62,789 nt of DNA, taken from positions 1 to 62,789 of the forward strand of contig NZ_JAQGNT010000072.1 of the NCBI RefSeq assembly GCF_028291725.1, in the 5' to 3' direction. The position numbers and the translations under genes are program-made. How positions within the stretch are numbered: the stretch's first letter is position 1; each line of letters begins with the position of its first letter. Below the pieces are notes generated by a model. It worked only from the letters and a program-made list of their open reading frames with translations, did no database searches and was not told the DNA's origin. The DNA comes from Hydrocarboniphaga sp. (lineage in GTDB: Bacteria; Pseudomonadota; Gammaproteobacteria; Nevskiales; Nevskiaceae). Shown here piece by piece: positions 17,501 through 26,213 of the stretch.

Positions 17501-17589
17501 TGCGTGCCGATCACGGCGGCCAGGATCATGAAGAAGATCACCAGGCTGCGGTTGCGCAGCGCCCAGTCGCTCAGATTGAATCCGCTCAT
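14530..17589 (-). CDS. RND-family efflux permease (HAE1 type)
   Basis: A full-length 1019-residue inner-membrane pump of the AcrB/MexB superfamily. The first transmembrane helix follows LSDWALRNRSLVIFFM, two large periplasmic loops follow TM1 and TM7, and the proton-relay aspartates are in GLLVDDAIIAVE in TM4. It should use the proton gradient to export a hydrophobic or amphipathic compound through a periplasmic adaptor and an outer-membrane channel. The adaptor gene lies 13 bases upstream in the same operon, but no TolC-type gene is in the window. AAGG seven bases before the ATG supports the start. The 3' end overlaps the convergent hydrolase by 45 bases. Confidence 0.9.
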   Translation of the reverse strand: MSGFNLSDWALRNRSLVIFFMILAAVIGTQSYLGLGRSEDPPFTFRVMVIQTSWPGATADEVDRLVTDHIEEKLLELESLDYIKSYSKPGESVITVIIRDDLPPSAMLESFYQVRKKIGDIRGRLPANIIGPNFNDEFGDTYGNIYALTGKDFSYEELKDYADRIRERLLRVKQVAKVDFLGLQDERLFIDLANAKRGELGIPLNDIVASLQAQNAITPTGSFDTQQERIYVRVSGRLMSLEEARNLPISSEGRTLRLGDVANVYHGYQDPPATRVRVDGKRAIGVAVSMEKGGSIIKLGEALDSEITDIRAHLPLGMELERVNDQPGAVKRGVEEFVRSLVEAVAIVLAVSFISLGLRTGLVVALTIPLVLAMTFIAMRYFHIDLHKISLGSLVLALGLLVDDAIIAVEMMAVKLEQGMSRIKAAAFAYTSTAFPMLAGTLITAAGFLPIATAASSTGEYTRSIFQVVTIALLLSWIAAVVFVPLLGYYLLPEHAFNKGEHAVHANIYDTRLYRTFRRICQSCVDRRWTTIVATLALFAGSIVLFGSVPQQFFPSSTRLELLVDLKLPEGASLDATDEAAQRLEKRLGELKGIDNFVAYIGSGAPRFFLSLDQQLPSASFAQFVINTHDLKSREALRTQLLHDLPQMFPDLRWVINRLENGPPVGYVLQFRVSGPDRAVASGIAEKIAAILRANPYPAGVHLDTWERSKIIRVAIDQDRARALGVSSSDIAQVISVSLNGSGLTEYREDNKLIPITLRGPVAEREHLNLLGSLTIPTPSGVTVPLAQLAHLETGFEDGILWRRDRVPTVTVRADIYAAIQPPEVVAELMPKINELVLPRGYRIETGGTVEDSGKGSASVNAGMPLFLLTVLAVLMIQLKSFSRTALVFLTAPLGIIGVATFLLIFNQPFGFVAMLGTIALAGMIMRNSVILVDQIEQDIRAGHAPNLAIVDATVRRLRPIVLTAAAAVLAMIPLSRSEFFGPMAVAIMGGLIAATLLTLLFVPALYAAWFRIPRTGSR

Positions 17590-17602
17590 GGAGTGGCCTT
17601 GG

Positions 17603-18724
17603 TCAGAGCGCGGCGGGCGAGCCGCGATCGATCGGCTCGATCGGCATGCCCGGCCTCAGTAGTTGCACTCCGGACGAAATCACCCGTTCACCCGGTTTGA
17701 TGTCTCCCACGACGATTGCCGAGTCATTCAGGTATTGCAGCACCTGCACCGGCAGCGCCTCCGCGACCGCCGATGCACCACCGATCCGGCTGCTGCTCAC
17801 CCGCCAGATAACCGGGTTGCCGCCGGCATCGCCGACTGCGCTTAGCGGTATGCGCCATGACTTTGGCCCCGGCGAACTGCCGACAGCGACATTGGCCGTC
17901 ATCCCGATCTTCACGTCGTCGTCTGCCGCGACGAGGCTGATGCGTACTCCGTATGTTCGGGTGCTTTTGTCGGCGGCTGCGGCGATTTCGCGCACACGGC
18001 CTTCGTACACTTTGTTCGGCACTGCCCATAGTGTGATGCGAAGCGCCGACGCCCGCCGAAGTGTGTCGACAGCGGTGCCTTCCGGGACGGCAATGCTGAT
18101 TTCGCGCTCGCCGTCGCGCGCGAAGCCGAACACTGCCTGACCGGCGCTGACGACCTGGCCGGCATCGGCTTGCAGGTCGGTGACGATGCCATCGGCATCC
18201 GCAAGCAGATTGGTGTAGCCGGCCTGGTTGCGCACCACTGCGAGTTGAGAGCGCGCCTGCTCGAGTTTGGCCTTGGCCAGGTCGAGTTCATTGCCGCGCT
18301 GATCGAGTAGCGAGCGGCTTACGAAGCCAGCTGCCGCCAGATCCTGGTAGCGCAGGTACTCGCTTTCCGCGAGCTTTGTGTCAGCTTCCGCGGCGCCGAC
18401 CGCTGCCTTCGACGCCTCGACGTTCAAGCGCGCATCGACCGGGTCCAGCACCGCGAGCACTTGACCCTTCTTGACGCGCGCGCCGACATCGACATGGCGT
18501 TCGATGAACTTGCCTGACACCCGGAACGATAGCGGTGATTCCACGCGCGCGCGTACGGAACCCGGATAAATCTCGCCGATCATTTTATCCTGGGGCGTCG
18601 GACTGATAACCGCGACAGGACGTGGGCTGACGACGTGCGGCGACTCCTGCTTGCAGGCGGTCAGCGCTAGAAAAGACACTAGAAAAGACAACAGTCCAAC
18701 AGCAATCGCCTTGTGCTGCCGCAT
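17603..18724 (-). CDS. RND efflux periplasmic adaptor lipoprotein (HlyD/MFP family)
   Basis: A 373-residue membrane-fusion protein. The N-terminus is a lipoprotein signal peptide ending in a lipobox, LALTAC, with Cys24 as the lipidation site. After it come a barrel-sandwich (lipoyl-like) half (VRARVESPLSFRVSGKF), an alpha-helical hairpin around residues 100-165 (KAAVGAAEADTKLAESEYLR) and beta-barrel domains. It bridges the RND pump to an outer-membrane channel. An AAGGA site seven bases before the ATG fits well. The divergent TetR gene probably represses this two-gene operon. Confidence 0.88.
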   Translation of the reverse strand: MRQHKAIAVGLLSFLVSFLALTACKQESPHVVSPRPVAVISPTPQDKMIGEIYPGSVRARVESPLSFRVSGKFIERHVDVGARVKKGQVLAVLDPVDARLNVEASKAAVGAAEADTKLAESEYLRYQDLAAAGFVSRSLLDQRGNELDLAKAKLEQARSQLAVVRNQAGYTNLLADADGIVTDLQADAGQVVSAGQAVFGFARDGEREISIAVPEGTAVDTLRRASALRITLWAVPNKVYEGRVREIAAAADKSTRTYGVRISLVAADDDVKIGMTANVAVGSSPGPKSWRIPLSAVGDAGGNPVIWRVSSSRIGGASAVAEALPVQVLQYLNDSAIVVGDIKPGERVISSGVQLLRPGMPIEPIDRGSPAAL

Positions 18725-18823
18725 GATCTATTCCTTTATGCTGCTACCGAGCTGATATCGAGTTGATACCGCCACGTTCGCGGATGCATCCATCATTTCT
18801 GAATCGTATAGTACATTAATGCA

Positions 18824-19477
18824 ATGAACAGCCGTTCGCCCCTGATGCGTCGCCCCCATCCTCCGCGCGGACGGCCACGAGACCCTGACAAGCGTCTCGC
18901 CGCGATCGCGGCAGCCAAGCAGCTTTTCGTGGTCGATGGTTTGCGCGGCACCAGTATGGATGCGATCGCAAAGCTCGCTGGCGTATCCAAGGTTACGCTG
19001 TACAGTTATTTCGCCGACAAGGACGCGCTGTTTCGCGAAGCTCTCTCGCAAGCCTGCCAGGGCCTTGCGGCGGAAGACGCTTATGTACTCAATGGGCCTG
19101 GCACCCTGCGAGCGCGCCTAACGCAGATCGCCGAAGGATTCTTCGACCTGATCACCAGCGCCGATGCGATAAGCCTGTACCGGCTGATGGCCGCCAATCC
19201 GCGACGCCATCGAAAACTGTCGCTGTTGTTCTGGGAAGCCGGGCCGGAAGCGACGATGCAGCGTTTCGCACGGTTGTTAGCGGAAGCAACGGCCGCCGGC
19301 GAGCTGCGCCTTACCGATCCACGCGCGGCTGCTGCGCAATTTTTTTTCCTGATCAAAGGCGAACAGCATCTGAAGCTGTTGATCGGTGTAGTCGATAAGC
19401 TTGCGTCGAAGGAACGCCGCGCCCACATCGACCGTACCGTAACGATGTTTCTCAGGGCCTATGGAGCGGCCAGCTAA
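18824..19477 (+). CDS. TetR-family regulator, probable repressor of the RND pump
   Basis: A 217-residue TetR protein. The helix-turn-helix lies at about residues 40-70 (TSMDAIAKLAGVSKVTLYSYF) and is followed by a ligand-binding helical domain. It is transcribed away from the adaptor/pump operon across a 99-base gap, the classic layout for an efflux repressor that responds to pump substrates. The gap contains two near-identical 9-base direct repeats, GAGCTGATA (18749-18757) and GAGTTGATA (18760-18768), which might be part of an operator. There is no strong ribosome-binding site before the ATG. The regulatory target is inferred from position. Confidence 0.85.
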   Translation: MNSRSPLMRRPHPPRGRPRDPDKRLAAIAAAKQLFVVDGLRGTSMDAIAKLAGVSKVTLYSYFADKDALFREALSQACQGLAAEDAYVLNGPGTLRARLTQIAEGFFDLITSADAISLYRLMAANPRRHRKLSLLFWEAGPEATMQRFARLLAEATAAGELRLTDPRAAAAQFFFLIKGEQHLKLLIGVVDKLASKERRAHIDRTVTMFLRAYGAAS

Positions 19478-19623
19478 GGCCGCCCGGCAGCAGCCATATG
19501 AGTACATCTGAACCTCATGAAGCCAGGCGAGCACCACTTCGTGAGAGGCTGCTGCGAACCTGAGGAGCCGTTTCCTGGCGACGGGCGGTGGTCCAGCTGA
19601 CCGCAGCCGACCGCAACCGGATG

Positions 19624-20370
19624 TCAGGCCTTTTTGCGTACGCGACGCGCTGGGCTCGCGCCGGGTTTCTGCGTCTGCTGGTCAGGCACCAGCAGTTCCT
19701 GGAATACCTGCAGCAACTCCTTGGCAAACGTTGGATTCATCCACAGCTGGCATAGGCTCCAGAGGTGCTGCAGGGCATCGTAGATGGCCTGCTTGCTCGG
19801 AGTCGCTACCGAAGGGGTTTCGATCTGCTGCAGGCGCAACCAGTTCAGGAAATGACCCCAGATGTTTTCCGACAGCAGCCGGAAGTTGTTGGGCGCTACC
19901 GGGGGAAGGAACAGGCCACGCTCGACCATGTATCCGAGGTCCGATTCCATCATGCCGACGAGCCAGTTGCGAAACTCGGTATATTCCTTGCGCAGCTGCC
20001 GGTCGTCCTGAAGCAGGTAGGCCAGCGAATTGAAGAAGAACCGAAAGTCCCAGAGGGTGCGGAATACCCGGATCAGGTATTCGGCGCCGTCTAGTGGAGA
20101 ACTGACGGCTACCGGGCGTTCCAGGGCGATGCGCAACTGCTCCTTCAGGACGTCCAGACCTTCCCGGATCAAGTCATCCTTGCGCTTGAAGTGATACGTG
20201 AGATTGCCGGGGCTGATCTTCAGATCCGAGGCAATATGATCGATCGACACGTTCTGGATGCCATAGCGGTTGAATAAGGCGATCGCCCGCAGCGTGATCC
20301 GCTGCCGTGTGCCAATTGGGCGCAATTTCCCTTTTGGGCGGAGTGTCGTTTTTTTTCTTGTTGAAGCCAT
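19624..20370 (-). CDS. TetR-family regulator downstream of TonB receptor operon
   Basis: A 248-residue TetR protein with a basic N-terminal tail (MASTRKKTTLRPKGK) and a helix-turn-helix at about residues 42-68 (SIDHIASDLKISPGNLTYHF). The C-terminal half is large and rich in aromatic residues, consistent with a hydrophobic ligand pocket. It follows the barrel/TonB-receptor pair on the same strand with a 162-base gap, so it may be co-transcribed or have its own promoter. Of the regulators here it is my first candidate for the TAGTA-N6-TACTA operators, because one lies upstream of this operon. That link is inference. Codons 5-8 contain a run of eight A (T8 at 20349-20356 on the plus strand). Confidence 0.85.
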   Translation of the reverse strand: MASTRKKTTLRPKGKLRPIGTRQRITLRAIALFNRYGIQNVSIDHIASDLKISPGNLTYHFKRKDDLIREGLDVLKEQLRIALERPVAVSSPLDGAEYLIRVFRTLWDFRFFFNSLAYLLQDDRQLRKEYTEFRNWLVGMMESDLGYMVERGLFLPPVAPNNFRLLSENIWGHFLNWLRLQQIETPSVATPSKQAIYDALQHLWSLCQLWMNPTFAKELLQVFQELLVPDQQTQKPGASPARRVRKKA

Positions 20371-20532
20371 GCTGTTTGGGACGGATCGAGTGGCTGGGAT
20401 GAAAGCGCCGACTTATGCCGGCCGATACCGTAAGCATAAGTTGTTTTCCCGACGAGCATAGGTTCTGGTCTGTCGGCGCCGCGTATGACGAATATCCAGA
20501 TCCCGGCCTCCCCTGGGATTCGAGTCGCAATA

Positions 20533-22992
20533 TCAGAACGTCCAGTCAACCGACAGGCCATAGTTTCTCGGAGCCGCCAGTGTATCGCCGGTGTCGAAGT
20601 CGCCGACCAGGCGGTAGAGGTAGTACGACTGGTTGGTGATATTGCGCACTGCTGCGGTGAGCCTCAGGTTCCAGGGCTCGTAAAGATAGCTGGCCCGAGC
20701 GCCGTAGATCTGGTAGGCGGGCTGCTGGGTGGTGTTCTGGTTGTCGTAGTAGAAGCCCGAGTTGTAATAGGTATCGGCGGCGATTTCCAAAGGCCCGCCT
20801 GACATGTCGATGGTGTAGCTCAGGCCAGCGCTGCCACTAAACTCTGGCGTGCGCACAGTCGTGTTGCCGCTGAAGTCGAAGCCCGACTGGTAGATGCCGG
20901 TGATCGGGTTGTAGCCGCGGCCATCCGGGTACGAATCGAAGCGGCCATGTAGATAAGCGCCGCCAGCGGTGGCAACCAGCGAGGGCGTGATGGCCCACTG
21001 CACATCAAAATCGGCGCCGCTGATCGTAGCCTTGGCAGCATTTTCCAGCGATACGATGCCGCCGCTCAGGATCGACACGAACTGCACCTGCAGATCCTGG
21101 ATCTGGTTCTGGAACACGGCGGCCGACACTCTCAGGCGACGATCGAAGAAGTCCGTCTTAGTACCGAGTTCATACGAGGTCGTCGTCTCCGGCTTGACGA
21201 ATTCAGGCGCCTTGAGAATGTTGACGCAGTTGAAAGTGCCGCTGCGGAAGCCCTTGGCATATGTCAGGTAGATCAACGACCCTTCATAGGGCTTGTAGTC
21301 CAGCGTGACTTTGGGCGAGAAGTTGTGGGAGCTGCCCGAGTCCTCGGGGAAAACGAACAGAGAGGTATAGCTGCCGTCGGTGTTGAGCACCCCCGCGTTG
21401 GACTGGACGAGCGTGCGCTTCTCTGTCTGGTAGCGCCCGCCCAAGGTCAGGGCTAGCTGCTCGGTGAAGTTGTAAGTGCTCTGGGCGAAGATCGAAGGCG
21501 ACAGCGTATCCATGTAAGCACTGATGCGGACGGCAGTGCCATTGGGCACGCCGATCGCGCCGGGGGGGATCGGGATGCCCGCGATCGTACCCAGCAGCCC
21601 CTGTGTCGGGCCCAGAATCGCATTTGCCTGATCCAGCACCTGCTGGACGAGGGGTAGGCCCAGCTGCGATATAACGGGAGCGCTGATGTCGCCCAGCCGG
21701 GGAATCGTATTGTTTCCGACAACGACATCGACCGGGTCGAAGCCAGCCCGGCTCTTGATGAAATAGCCGCCCACGATCCACTTGAGTTTGTCGGCCATCC
21801 AGCCGTCGTTGTTCGAAATCAGCTGGATTTCGCTGGTGAAAACCTTGGAAAAGAGATTCGACGAGCGGAAGGTGACCAGGTCGACGGGCGAGCCGTCGTA
21901 GTCATTCTGCGAATCGCTGGAAATCTGCTGGTAGCTCGCCAGCAGCTTGACGTCGAACCACGCCGGCCGATAGTTCGCCTCCAGCGAGCCGACGTTGTTG
22001 TTGGTGAAGTTGAACGGCTCTGCGCTGAGCGCCACCTCATAGGGATTGCCGGTATCCGGCCGCACGCCGAGGATGTAGCCCAGGGGTTTGACGTCTTCGT
22101 TGGCGCGGAACAGGCTGGTGCCGGCCGCGCGCAATTGCACCTTGGTGGCATTGAGCAGCAAGTCGAAATCGTCGACCGGTTTCCACAGCAACTTGGTCTG
22201 CACGCCGAGATTGCGAGTGCCGACGAGCGACTGCAGCGGCGAGTCGGCAGTGAGGGAATAGTACGAATCCGCGGTATTGCGGATGATCGACGAGCTGGCC
22301 GCGACCGTATCGGATACCGGCCCGGTAACGAAAACACGCGCTTGCTGCTCGTTGAAGTTACCGAGAGTCAGGCGAGTGGTGAATTCGGGGGTGAACGACG
22401 GCTTCCTGGTGATGATGCTGATCGCGCCGCCGGTCGAGTTGCGGCCGAACAGCGTTCCTTGCGGGCCCTTCAGTACCTCGATGCGTTCGAGCGAACCAAG
22501 ATCCTGCGCCAGACTGTTCGACGACGGGTAGTAGATGCCGTCGATGTAGGTTGCGACGCTGGCATCGGCGGTGGGAATGAAGGCATCGGTGCCGACGCCG
22601 CGAAGAAAGATCGTCGAGAAAGACGCGACTTCGTCGTATTGCAAGCCCGGCGTGATCTGCGTCAGATCCTTGACCGTCGTCACGCCCTTGGCTTCCAGCG
22701 TGTCGGCGGTGAAGGCCGAGATCGAGATCGGGACATCGCGAAGATTTTCTTCGCGCTTCTGCGATGTGACGATGACCTCTTCGATCAAACGGCTTTGGCG
22801 ACCCGAAGCTGCGCCCGGCTCATCCGCAGGCGGGCCTTGCACCGGGATGGTATCGACCGGTGCCGCTTGTTGTAACGGCAATTCGCTGGCGGGAGGCGTT
22901 GCAGCGCCGGTATCGGTAGCGGATCGAGCTGACACCTGCGTCGTCATTCCGATGGCGGTCAATACCGCTGCCACTGCGATTCTTGAATCCAT
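20533..22992 (-). CDS. TonB-dependent outer-membrane receptor 1
   Basis: An 819-residue receptor. An N-terminal signal peptide ending near VSARS precedes a Pro-rich linker and a TonB-box-like EEVIVTSQ near residue 70. The plug domain follows, with VLKGPQGTLFGRNSTGGAI, and then a 22-strand barrel ending in aromatic YGLSVDWTF. It takes up a scarce or large ligand across the outer membrane using TonB energy. It starts three bases after the barrel-protein stop, so the two are one operon. No iron-siderophore genes are nearby; the context suggests a hydrophobic carbon source. The receptor family is shared with sphingomonad/gammaproteobacterial degraders, but the ligand cannot be predicted. Confidence 0.9.
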   Translation of the reverse strand: MDSRIAVAAVLTAIGMTTQVSARSATDTGAATPPASELPLQQAAPVDTIPVQGPPADEPGAASGRQSRLIEEVIVTSQKREENLRDVPISISAFTADTLEAKGVTTVKDLTQITPGLQYDEVASFSTIFLRGVGTDAFIPTADASVATYIDGIYYPSSNSLAQDLGSLERIEVLKGPQGTLFGRNSTGGAISIITRKPSFTPEFTTRLTLGNFNEQQARVFVTGPVSDTVAASSSIIRNTADSYYSLTADSPLQSLVGTRNLGVQTKLLWKPVDDFDLLLNATKVQLRAAGTSLFRANEDVKPLGYILGVRPDTGNPYEVALSAEPFNFTNNNVGSLEANYRPAWFDVKLLASYQQISSDSQNDYDGSPVDLVTFRSSNLFSKVFTSEIQLISNNDGWMADKLKWIVGGYFIKSRAGFDPVDVVVGNNTIPRLGDISAPVISQLGLPLVQQVLDQANAILGPTQGLLGTIAGIPIPPGAIGVPNGTAVRISAYMDTLSPSIFAQSTYNFTEQLALTLGGRYQTEKRTLVQSNAGVLNTDGSYTSLFVFPEDSGSSHNFSPKVTLDYKPYEGSLIYLTYAKGFRSGTFNCVNILKAPEFVKPETTTSYELGTKTDFFDRRLRVSAAVFQNQIQDLQVQFVSILSGGIVSLENAAKATISGADFDVQWAITPSLVATAGGAYLHGRFDSYPDGRGYNPITGIYQSGFDFSGNTTVRTPEFSGSAGLSYTIDMSGGPLEIAADTYYNSGFYYDNQNTTQQPAYQIYGARASYLYEPWNLRLTAAVRNITNQSYYLYRLVGDFDTGDTLAAPRNYGLSVDWTF

Positions 22993-22995
22993 TCT

Positions 22996-23613
22996 TTAGC
23001 TGCCGAAGTTGTAGCGAAGGTTCAGGCCGTACGACGTATTGGTGTAGTCGAACGCGAATTCGTTGCCGGTGTTTTTGTTGAACTGGGTGTTGCCGGCAGA
23101 TATCAATTGCAGGCCGGCACCTACCGACAGACGCTTGAAGATGTCGTACTCCACGCCCAGTGAGCCCTGCAACGACACCTTGCTCTCGCTCGTGCTTTGC
23201 AGGTCGATCTTGAGGTAGCCAAGCCCGGCTCCCAAGTAGGGATGCCAGCGGCGTTCGGGGAAGAACTGGTAGGCCACATTGACGAAGGGGCCGGTGGCGG
23301 TGACCTCGTCAGTATCAGCCGTCGTCGCTCCTGCGCCGCCGATACTGTTCTTCAGGCCGACATAGGCCAACTCCAGCCGAATCTGGTCCCCCGCATAACC
23401 GGCCGCCAGATTGAAGACCCCGCCCGAGCCGAAGTCAGCCTGCAGTGCAGGGAAGTCCCGAGCGGCTGCCGCCTCACCGCTATCGGGAGCCGTCAGCTGG
23501 CCGATGGCGGCTGAACCTGCGGCGTAAAACCCTTCAGCTTGCGCGGCTTCGGCGACGATGGTCGCCGATAGCGCGGTCAGTACCCACGCGCTGCAAAAAA
23601 AAGACGATCTCAT
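22996..23613 (-). CDS. Outer-membrane beta-barrel protein (OmpW/P44-like)
   Basis: A 205-residue secreted protein with a signal peptide cleaved near AAQAEG, followed by GFYAAGSAAIG and alternating hydrophobic strands. WHPYLGAGLGYLKID and the last strand YGLNLRYNF, a typical barrel-end pattern with near-terminal Phe, support an eight-stranded barrel. It may let small hydrophobic molecules across the outer membrane, as OmpW-like proteins do, or assist the TonB receptor encoded three bases downstream. A run of eight A (23595-23602 on the plus strand) falls in codons 4-6. The operator-like palindrome at 23711 lies about 100 bases upstream. Confidence 0.75.
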   Translation of the reverse strand: MRSSFFCSAWVLTALSATIVAEAAQAEGFYAAGSAAIGQLTAPDSGEAAAARDFPALQADFGSGGVFNLAAGYAGDQIRLELAYVGLKNSIGGAGATTADTDEVTATGPFVNVAYQFFPERRWHPYLGAGLGYLKIDLQSTSESKVSLQGSLGVEYDIFKRLSVGAGLQLISAGNTQFNKNTGNEFAFDYTNTSYGLNLRYNFGS

Positions 23614-23710
23614 CTCCTTTGATCTCCCCGTTTCGCAGTGAATGGATTTGTAAGCCGGGCTGCGAGAGGCCGGATTCGATCCAATATTGTTATTCAGCTA
23701 AAAAATTTTC

Positions 23711-23726
23711 TAGTATGATATTACTA
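23711..23726. promoter_or_regulatory. Operator-like inverted repeat TAGTA-N6-TACTA (site 1)
   Basis: TAGTA TGATAT TACTA, perfect 5-base arms. An overlapping second palindrome, ATGATA-TTAC-TATCAT, spans 23715-23730. It lies 98 bases upstream of the barrel/TonB-receptor operon. The same 16-base pattern recurs five more times in promoter regions of this window. Confidence 0.7.
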
Positions 23727-23845
23727 TCATGAATAGGTTGAGTCTACTAGATGTTGGTTTTGCAGTGGACGTGATGTGATGGATCAGATAATTCGGCAGG
23801 AATCCCACAGTCGACCGGGCGATGGCTCGTGCAAGAGCCGATCGG

Positions 23846-25429
23846 CTAGAGCTGGAATACCTTGTCCAGTTTCATCCCCAGATCCATCATGACCTTGATG
23901 GCAACCGGCCGGCCCCCGCCATTGGCGCCGCCACCGGGGTGCATGAACGGGCCGCAGAGATAGAGTCCATTCACGCCGGGTACACGATAGTCGGCCAATT
24001 CCGGGATCGGTCGGCCGCCCATGAACTGGTCGGGCGTCATCGCCAGCGAAGCGACGTCGCCGTTCTGATAGGACGGTGACTCACGCTGGATGTCGAGCGG
24101 TGATTCGTAGCGCCGCCCCAGGATCGTCCTGGGCGTGAGATTCGGAATGTAGCGGGCGGTCTGGATGACGAGATCGTCGCCGGTGGCTTCCGCGATCGAA
24201 TCCCAGGCTTCCAGCGGCTGGCCTGCAAGCAGAGTCGGGACGGTGCGATACAGGTACAGGGTCGACTTGCCGGCGGGCGCGCGGCTCGGGTCGCCGTTAC
24301 TTGCGCAGACATACGATGCCGAGAAGTCACGCGGTACATGACCTTGCTGGGCGTCGTAGGTCATGCGGACCATCGCGTCGTAGTCAATCGGCGCGACGAC
24401 GGTGAATCCCATCGACTGGAACTCCGGGGGTGTTGCCGGCAGTGGCGCCTCGTCGAGTGCCAGATGGGTCAGGAAGCAGGTGTAGTCGCTGGTCGGGACC
24501 TGTTTGCATCGCTCGGTCAGCGCCTCGGTGCCGGCGACGTAGTCGGAGAGCTTCCAAGGTACCAAGCCGGCGATTACCGCCAGGCGCGCCGAGTAGCGGC
24601 GTCCGTCCGTCGTCGTCACGCCCGTCGCGCGGCCCCGGTCGGTCGTGACCTGGTTGACTTCGGCTCCCGTCACGATCTCGCCGCCGTGATGTTGCAGGCA
24701 GCGTACCAGCGCGTCGGAGAAGCCCTGCGATCCCCCGACGACGAAGCCGGGCGGATAGCTGTGATAGAGCCCCGCCATGAACATCAGCCCGAACGCGCTG
24801 CCGGGCGCGTCGGCGCGCATCATCATTTCGGTGGCCAGCCGCAGCATGTGCACCTTGGTGCGCTCGTGCGTGAAATTCTGGTCGATCACATCAATCGTGC
24901 TGGCGTTGAAGAAGTCCAGAAGATAGCGGCCCTCCGCGCTCGCAGCCAGCAGCTTCCTGAACGTCGCACCGTTGGCCGGCGGCAGGAACAGCGCCATGCT
25001 AAACAGCGGGATGTATTTCAAAGTGCGCAGCATGAACTCGCGATAGGCTTTGGCATCGCTGGAGGAGTAGCGGCCGATGCTGTCGCAACTGCGCTCGAGG
25101 TCCTTGTACAGCGCGATGGCCGAGCCGTCGTCGAACACCGTGCCGTGCGAAGCGGCCTCACGATCGGCGTATCGCAATCCGAACTGCGACAGCAGTCCGA
25201 GCTCGTCGAGGCGCACCAGTGGATTGGCCCGGGCCATGAATACGTTGGTGGCGTGCAGATCGTGGCGGAAGCCGGGCAGGGTGACTTCATGAGTGATGCA
25301 GCCGCCGCCCCAGTAGGGATGGCGCTCCAGTACGGTGACGCTGTTGCCGGCCGCCGCGAGGTACGCGGCGGCGGTCAGTGTGTTCTGGCCGGCGCCAACG
25401 ATGACGAAGTCCGACACGGCCTCAGCCAC
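23846..25429 (-). CDS. CrtI/PYROXD2-like FAD-dependent oxidoreductase
   Basis: About 527 residues of the phytoene-desaturase-like flavoprotein family. The FAD dinucleotide-binding motif VGAGQNTLTAAAYLA is near the N-terminus (the usual GxN-G is GQNT here), WGGGC follows, and the C-terminal GLYLCGPFMHPGGG closes the FAD site. It probably desaturates, isomerises or oxidises a hydrophobic ring or polyene. Translation likely starts at GTG 25429, inside the stop region of the upstream membrane-protein gene (8-base overlap); GTG 25417 is the alternative. It is the last of a three-gene overlapping operon (oxidase, membrane protein, this gene). A DPSRAPAGKSTLY segment is distantly like the signature of the other five flavoproteins. 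Confidence 0.8.
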   Translation of the reverse strand: MAEAVSDFVIVGAGQNTLTAAAYLAAAGNSVTVLERHPYWGGGCITHEVTLPGFRHDLHATNVFMARANPLVRLDELGLLSQFGLRYADREAASHGTVFDDGSAIALYKDLERSCDSIGRYSSSDAKAYREFMLRTLKYIPLFSMALFLPPANGATFRKLLAASAEGRYLLDFFNASTIDVIDQNFTHERTKVHMLRLATEMMMRADAPGSAFGLMFMAGLYHSYPPGFVVGGSQGFSDALVRCLQHHGGEIVTGAEVNQVTTDRGRATGVTTTDGRRYSARLAVIAGLVPWKLSDYVAGTEALTERCKQVPTSDYTCFLTHLALDEAPLPATPPEFQSMGFTVVAPIDYDAMVRMTYDAQQGHVPRDFSASYVCASNGDPSRAPAGKSTLYLYRTVPTLLAGQPLEAWDSIAEATGDDLVIQTARYIPNLTPRTILGRRYESPLDIQRESPSYQNGDVASLAMTPDQFMGGRPIPELADYRVPGVNGLYLCGPFMHPGGGANGGGRPVAIKVMMDLGMKLDKVFQL

Positions 25430-26213
25430 GCAAGGGGTTTCCGGAAGCAGTAGCCTGCAAGCGTTGCAGCGTCCAGTAAGCCAGCAAGGACATCGCCAGC
25501 GCAGCCGCGATGGTGCATACCGCACCCTCGAGCGCGAGTGTGGCACTGGCGCGATGCAAGCCCGCTGCGACCGGAGTGATCACGCTTGCATACAGGCCGC
25601 AGAGCAGGAGCGGCGTCAGCGGAATCAACAGATAGCGGGCGCCGCCGCGGGCAAACCGGAACCAGGTGCCGGCGATGGCAGCGAACGTCATGGCCAAGGC
25701 GGGATTGACGAAGCCCAGATGCAGCGGGAATCCGAGGATGGGCAGCGGTTGCGTGCCGTAGTACAGGAACATCCCCTGGTGGATGCCGTACATCTCGAAG
25801 AGGCCCTCGCCGATGCCGATCACGGCAAAGCCGGACCAGAACGTCGCGGCCGTCGGCTTCTTCGAAAATGTCCGCAGAAACAAATGCACCGCGGCGCCGA
25901 AGAACAGCACGTAGACTTCCGCCAGCCACAGCGGCACGTCGGTGTCGAATGCGCGATAGACGCGGTACTCGCCGACCGGGGCGTGATAGCACTGGATCAG
26001 GTAGCAGGCGAAGCCTTCGAGCAGTGCCGCCATGGCGCCGCAGCCGCTCAGGATTAGCAGCCGGTCGTCGCCTCTGCCCAGCGCCAGACGCAGCGCCCAC
26101 GTCAGCGCTGCGACGATCAGTGCGCCGAACAACAGCACCATGACGTCCTGCGGCAAGGCCGGCATCACCGCGCTCGCCGGCCGCGATATCGGATTGAGAT
26201 CGAGAGCGTTCAT
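25422..26213 (-). CDS. AveC-like polytopic membrane protein A
   Basis: A 263-residue integral membrane protein with about seven hydrophobic helices and no signal peptide. The segment around residues 145-175 (GLFEMYGIHQGMFLYYGTQP, then LPILGFPLHLGFVN) shares a pattern with three other membrane proteins here: an acidic residue, G-x-(F/Y/W)-x-Y-(Y/G)-G/D, an aromatic or Pro-Leu pair, then P-L and Asn/Glu. One of those, at 51177, resembles AveC-type spirocyclases. ATG 26213 overlaps the oxidase stop by ATGA, so the two proteins are translationally coupled and may act together. The biochemical role is unknown; an intramembrane cyclase or dehydratase is a guess. Confidence 0.6.
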   Translation of the reverse strand: MNALDLNPISRPASAVMPALPQDVMVLLFGALIVAALTWALRLALGRGDDRLLILSGCGAMAALLEGFACYLIQCYHAPVGEYRVYRAFDTDVPLWLAEVYVLFFGAAVHLFLRTFSKKPTAATFWSGFAVIGIGEGLFEMYGIHQGMFLYYGTQPLPILGFPLHLGFVNPALAMTFAAIAGTWFRFARGGARYLLIPLTPLLLCGLYASVITPVAAGLHRASATLALEGAVCTIAAALAMSLLAYWTLQRLQATASGNPLRG

